DNA of 64,000 nt from Bacillus sp. FJAT-44742 (GTDB taxonomy: Bacteria > Bacillota > Bacilli > Bacillales > Marinococcaceae). The stretch is taken from assembly GCF_002797315.1 (NCBI RefSeq), contig NZ_KZ454936.1, forward strand, positions 1,301,133-1,365,132, written 5' to 3'. This document shows positions 61,476 through 64,000 of the stretch, one piece after another. Below the pieces are notes generated by a model. That model was given only the letters and a program-made list of their open reading frames with translations. It was not told where the DNA came from and ran no database searches. Both the position numbers and the translations under genes were made by a program. Each line of letters opens with the position of its first letter. Position 1 is the first letter of the stretch.

Positions 61476-63161
61476 ATGAATAAGGTCACTTCTTCTGTAA
61501 AACGTTCAAAGCGATTCCAAGTTCTTGAGGATAGGCCGATTAATAAGGACGGATTTGTTCACGAGTGGCCTGAACAAGGGTTTGTAGCCATGTCCAGTCC
61601 TAATGATCCTAAGCCTTCTATTACCATAGAACATGGTAGAGTCGTAGAGTTAGATGGCAAGAGCAGAGAAGACTTTGATATGCTTGATCAATTTATTGCG
61701 GACTATACGATAGATGCCTTGGTGGCCGAGGAAGTCATGGAAATGGATAGCTTACAAATTGCAAGAAAATTAGTAGATATTAATGTCTCAAGAACTGAGG
61801 TTTTAAAAATAACCAAAGGAATGACTCCTTCTAAAGTGGTGGAGGTTCTAAACCATTTGAATGTCGTTGAGTTAATGATGGCTCTTCAAAAATTAAGAGC
61901 AAGAAAAATGCCATCTAACCAATGTCATGTCACGAATGTCCGGGATAACCCTGTTCTTATGGCGGCAGATGCAGCAGAAGCTGGAATTCTTGGTTTTGAC
62001 GAACAAGAAACAACCGTAGGAATCGTTCGTTACGCTCCTTTTAATGCGCTTGCCCTTTTGGTGGGTTCACAAACGGCGAGGAACGGCATCCTGACCCAAG
62101 ATGCACTTGAAGAAGCAACGGAATTGCGGCTTGCGATGCTTGGATTAACAACGTATGCAGAAACGATTTCAATTTATGGAACCGAGTCTGTGTTTATGGA
62201 TGGGGACGACACCCCGTGGTCTAAATCATTTTTGGCCTCAGCTTACGCTTCCCGTGGTTCAAAAATGCGTTTTACTTCAGGAACTGGCTCAGAAGTGCAA
62301 ATGGCAGGTTCTGAAGGGAAATCGATGCTTTACCTGGAGGTTCGCTGCATTATGATGGCGAAAGGAGCGGGTGTACAAGGACTGCAAAATGGATCCATCA
62401 GTTGCATCGGAATACCGGCTTCGGTTCCAAGCGGTATTCGCGCCGTTCTGGCTGAAAATTTAGCTACCACCATGTTTGATCTTGAAGTAGCTTCAGGAAA
62501 TGACCAGACCTTTTCCCATTCAGAAATTAGACGTAGCGCAAAAATGCTATGTCAAATGCTGCCAGGGACGGATTTTATTTTTTCTGGCTATAGTGCAGTT
62601 CCTAATAGTGATGATATGTTTGCCGGCTCCAACATGGATTCTTCTGACATTGATGACTACTTAGTCATCCAGCGAGATATGATGGTTGACGGTGGGATAA
62701 AACCTGTAAAGGAAAATGAAGTTATTGAAGTCCGATATAAAGCGGCGAAGGCCATGCAAGCCATTTTTGAGGAGCTGGGATTCCCTGAAATCACGGAAGA
62801 AGAAATTGAAGCCGCCACTTATGCTAATGGCAGCAGTGATATGCCAAAAAGAAATGTAGTGGATGATCTAAAAGCAGCCGAGAGGATCTTAAAAGAAGGA
62901 ATTACAGGCTTTGAAGTAGCTTTAATTCTGGCAAGGCGCGGGTATGAAGTAACGGCTGAACGGATCTTTAACATGTTAAAACAACGGGTGGCAGGGGATT
63001 ATTTGCACACCTCAGCCATTATTAATAAAGATAACCTTGTCATTAGTGCAGTTAATAATGAAAATGACTACACCGGGCCAGGAACAGGATACCGGCTGAA
63101 TGAAGAGCGTTGGCAGGAGATCAAAAACATCAGACAAGCCATTAACCCAAGTGATTACTAA
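61476..63161 (+). CDS. pduC: B12-dependent diol/glycerol dehydratase, large subunit
   Basis: This 561-residue protein is the catalytic TIM-barrel subunit that converts 1,2-propanediol to propanal, or glycerol to 3-hydroxypropanal, with adenosylcobalamin. Clear blocks are 'MNKVTSSVKRSKRFQVLEDRPI' at the start, 'NECHVTN'-type 'SNQCHVTNVRDNPVLMAADAAEAG', 'RFTSGTGSEVQMAGSEGKSMLYLE' and 'SFLASAYASRG'. Diol and glycerol dehydratases cannot be told apart by eye. It starts an operon with the medium and small subunits, downstream of a cre-like site. Confidence 0.94.
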   Translation: MNKVTSSVKRSKRFQVLEDRPINKDGFVHEWPEQGFVAMSSPNDPKPSITIEHGRVVELDGKSREDFDMLDQFIADYTIDALVAEEVMEMDSLQIARKLVDINVSRTEVLKITKGMTPSKVVEVLNHLNVVELMMALQKLRARKMPSNQCHVTNVRDNPVLMAADAAEAGILGFDEQETTVGIVRYAPFNALALLVGSQTARNGILTQDALEEATELRLAMLGLTTYAETISIYGTESVFMDGDDTPWSKSFLASAYASRGSKMRFTSGTGSEVQMAGSEGKSMLYLEVRCIMMAKGAGVQGLQNGSISCIGIPASVPSGIRAVLAENLATTMFDLEVASGNDQTFSHSEIRRSAKMLCQMLPGTDFIFSGYSAVPNSDDMFAGSNMDSSDIDDYLVIQRDMMVDGGIKPVKENEVIEVRYKAAKAMQAIFEELGFPEITEEEIEAATYANGSSDMPKRNVVDDLKAAERILKEGITGFEVALILARRGYEVTAERIFNMLKQRVAGDYLHTSAIINKDNLVISAVNNENDYTGPGTGYRLNEERWQEIKNIRQAINPSDY

Positions 63162-63183
63162 AAGGAAGAAAGGAGGAAATAAG

Positions 63184-63768
63184 ATGCCCATAGGATCCAT
63201 CTCCATTGAAATGTCTCTAACTGATCTAGAGCAGGCACAAAAGGGATCAAATCCGAAGGAAGTGGTTATCTGTATTTCCCCGGCCTTTGGGAAAGAAATG
63301 AAGAAGACGATTATAAAAGAAGAACACGCCAAGGTATTACGAGAAATCATTTCAGGCATTGAAGAAAGTGGGGGTAACCCTCGGGTGATTCGCAGCTACC
63401 ATACCGCTGATTTGGCATTCATGGGGCACCAGGCTGCTAAGCAGAGCGGATCAGGGATAGGTGTAGGATTACAATCACGCGGGACAACAGTAATCCATCA
63501 GCGGGATTTAGACCCGCTAAGTAACCTTGAGTTATTTCCACAATCACCTTTAATTACACTGGAAACTTACCGTGCAATTGGGAGGAATGCGGCCTTTTAC
63601 GCCCTGGGTGAAAGTGTGGATCCCGTACCGGTAGTCAACGATCAAATGGCCAGGCCAAGGTATCAGGCTATTGCAGCTATTTTGTATTTGAAAGAAGCCC
63701 AGTATGTTGTTAAAAATAAAAAATCCGTCGACGTTGAATACCAATTTGCTATGAAGGAGGAGGGGTAA
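63184..63768 (+). CDS. pduD: Diol/glycerol dehydratase, medium subunit
   Basis: This 194-residue protein has 'EVVICISPAFGKEMKKTIIKEEH', 'DLAFMGHQAAKQSGSGIGVGLQSRGTTVIHQRDLDPLSNLELFPQSPL' and 'YRAIGRNAAFYALGESVDPVP', diagnostic of the medium subunit, which binds cobalamin with the large one. ATG 63184 follows AAAGGAGG. At 194 residues it resembles glycerol-dehydratase DhaC in length and lacks the extra N-terminal stretch of PduD, which in other bacteria targets the enzyme to microcompartments. Confidence 0.92.
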   Translation: MPIGSISIEMSLTDLEQAQKGSNPKEVVICISPAFGKEMKKTIIKEEHAKVLREIISGIEESGGNPRVIRSYHTADLAFMGHQAAKQSGSGIGVGLQSRGTTVIHQRDLDPLSNLELFPQSPLITLETYRAIGRNAAFYALGESVDPVPVVNDQMARPRYQAIAAILYLKEAQYVVKNKKSVDVEYQFAMKEEG

Positions 63769-63769
63769 C

Positions 63770-64000
63770 ATGAGGCCCTTAACGAGAGAAGACTATCCTT
63801 TAGGGGACAAAAGAACGGAATTGATAAAAACTCCTACAGGAAAAACTCTTAATGAATTAACCCTGCAAGAAGCGTTACAGGGAAATATATCCAGTGAAGA
63901 CTTTCGCATCAGTCCAGAGACCTTATTACATCAAGCCGAAATTGCTGAAAGCTTGAATAGAGACCAATTAGGAAGAAATTTTCGAAGAGCGGCTGAACTC
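63770..64000 (+). CDS. pduE: Diol/glycerol dehydratase, small subunit (3' truncated by window edge)
   Basis: The first 77 codons are present, beginning 'MRPLTREDYPLGDKRTELIK' and including 'LTLQEALQGNISSEDFRISPETLLHQAEIAE', typical of the small subunit. ATG 63770 follows AGGAGGAGGGG and is 1 bp beyond the medium-subunit stop. The frame runs off the window, so the gene is incomplete here only because of the edge. Confidence 0.9.
   Translation, partial: MRPLTREDYPLGDKRTELIKTPTGKTLNELTLQEALQGNISSEDFRISPETLLHQAEIAESLNRDQLGRNFRRAAEL

Noticed and set aside
1-64000. CRISPR array, insertion sequence or rRNA operon
   Set aside because: No regularly spaced repeats, transposase frames or rRNA segments were seen on either strand.

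Overview
The window is low-GC DNA from a Firmicute, most likely a moderately halophilic or alkaliphilic member of the Bacillaceae. Supporting signs are AGGAGG-type ribosome sites, TTG/GTG starts, a Bacillus-type pyruvate carboxylase, NsrR with Hmp, a CcpA cre-like site, a BCCT osmolyte transporter and a YtsJ-like malic enzyme. Both window ends cut genes: a MetE-like protein at the left and the diol dehydratase small subunit at the right.

Layout. (1) 1-1428: MetE-like methyltransferase and OsmC-like protein. (2) 1641-15961: pycA, a TetR regulator, a BCCT transporter and a betaine/sarcosine reductase operon. The operon encodes GrdI/GrdH-type component B, two GrdA copies, TrxB, GrdC and an atypical thioredoxin. 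Three UGA codons must be read as selenocysteine, and each is followed by a bSECIS-like hairpin. A malic enzyme follows, and the tRNA-Sec gene lies at 16020-16116. (3) 16218-22321: a sugar ABC importer divergent from a Gfo/Idh oxidoreductase and a GH4 glycosidase. (4) 22623-32023: DUF2254 protein, chromate efflux with a split ChrB, a GMC dehydrogenase, NsrR and flavohaemoglobin. (5) 32653-49881: a catabolic block with two IclR regulators, a TAXI-TRAP importer, dehydrogenases, a Rut-like flavin oxygenase set, a RibBA-like protein, an aromatic hydroxylase, an aldehyde dehydrogenase, an FAH hydrolase and a gentisate dioxygenase. (6) 50170-60795: a defence-type island. Its left edge is decayed (a frameshifted HTH gene and two genes with in-frame TAG). 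It then carries an EVE-McrB/McrC pair, a MazG-like protein with a PLD-helicase, and a small HEPN-like ORF. (7) 61476-64000: B12-dependent diol/glycerol dehydratase genes behind a cre-like site.

How it fits together. Two regulatory circuits can be read from repeated non-coding sites. The palindrome TAATCATGATTA occurs four times: before the TetR gene, twice in the BCCT/grd intergenic region, and between the two halves of the sugar locus. It is probably the TetR operator. The pattern ATGAG-N8-CTCAY-NTARTGA occurs just after the -10 box of four promoters in the catabolic block. It is probably the operator of the flanking IclR proteins and ties TRAP uptake, the Rut-like set, the hydroxylase/aldehyde dehydrogenase and the gentisate ring-cleavage genes into one regulon.

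The grd operon would reduce imported glycine betaine (or sarcosine) to acetyl phosphate and an amine with thioredoxin as reductant. GrdD is not in the window, nor are SelA, SelB or SelD.
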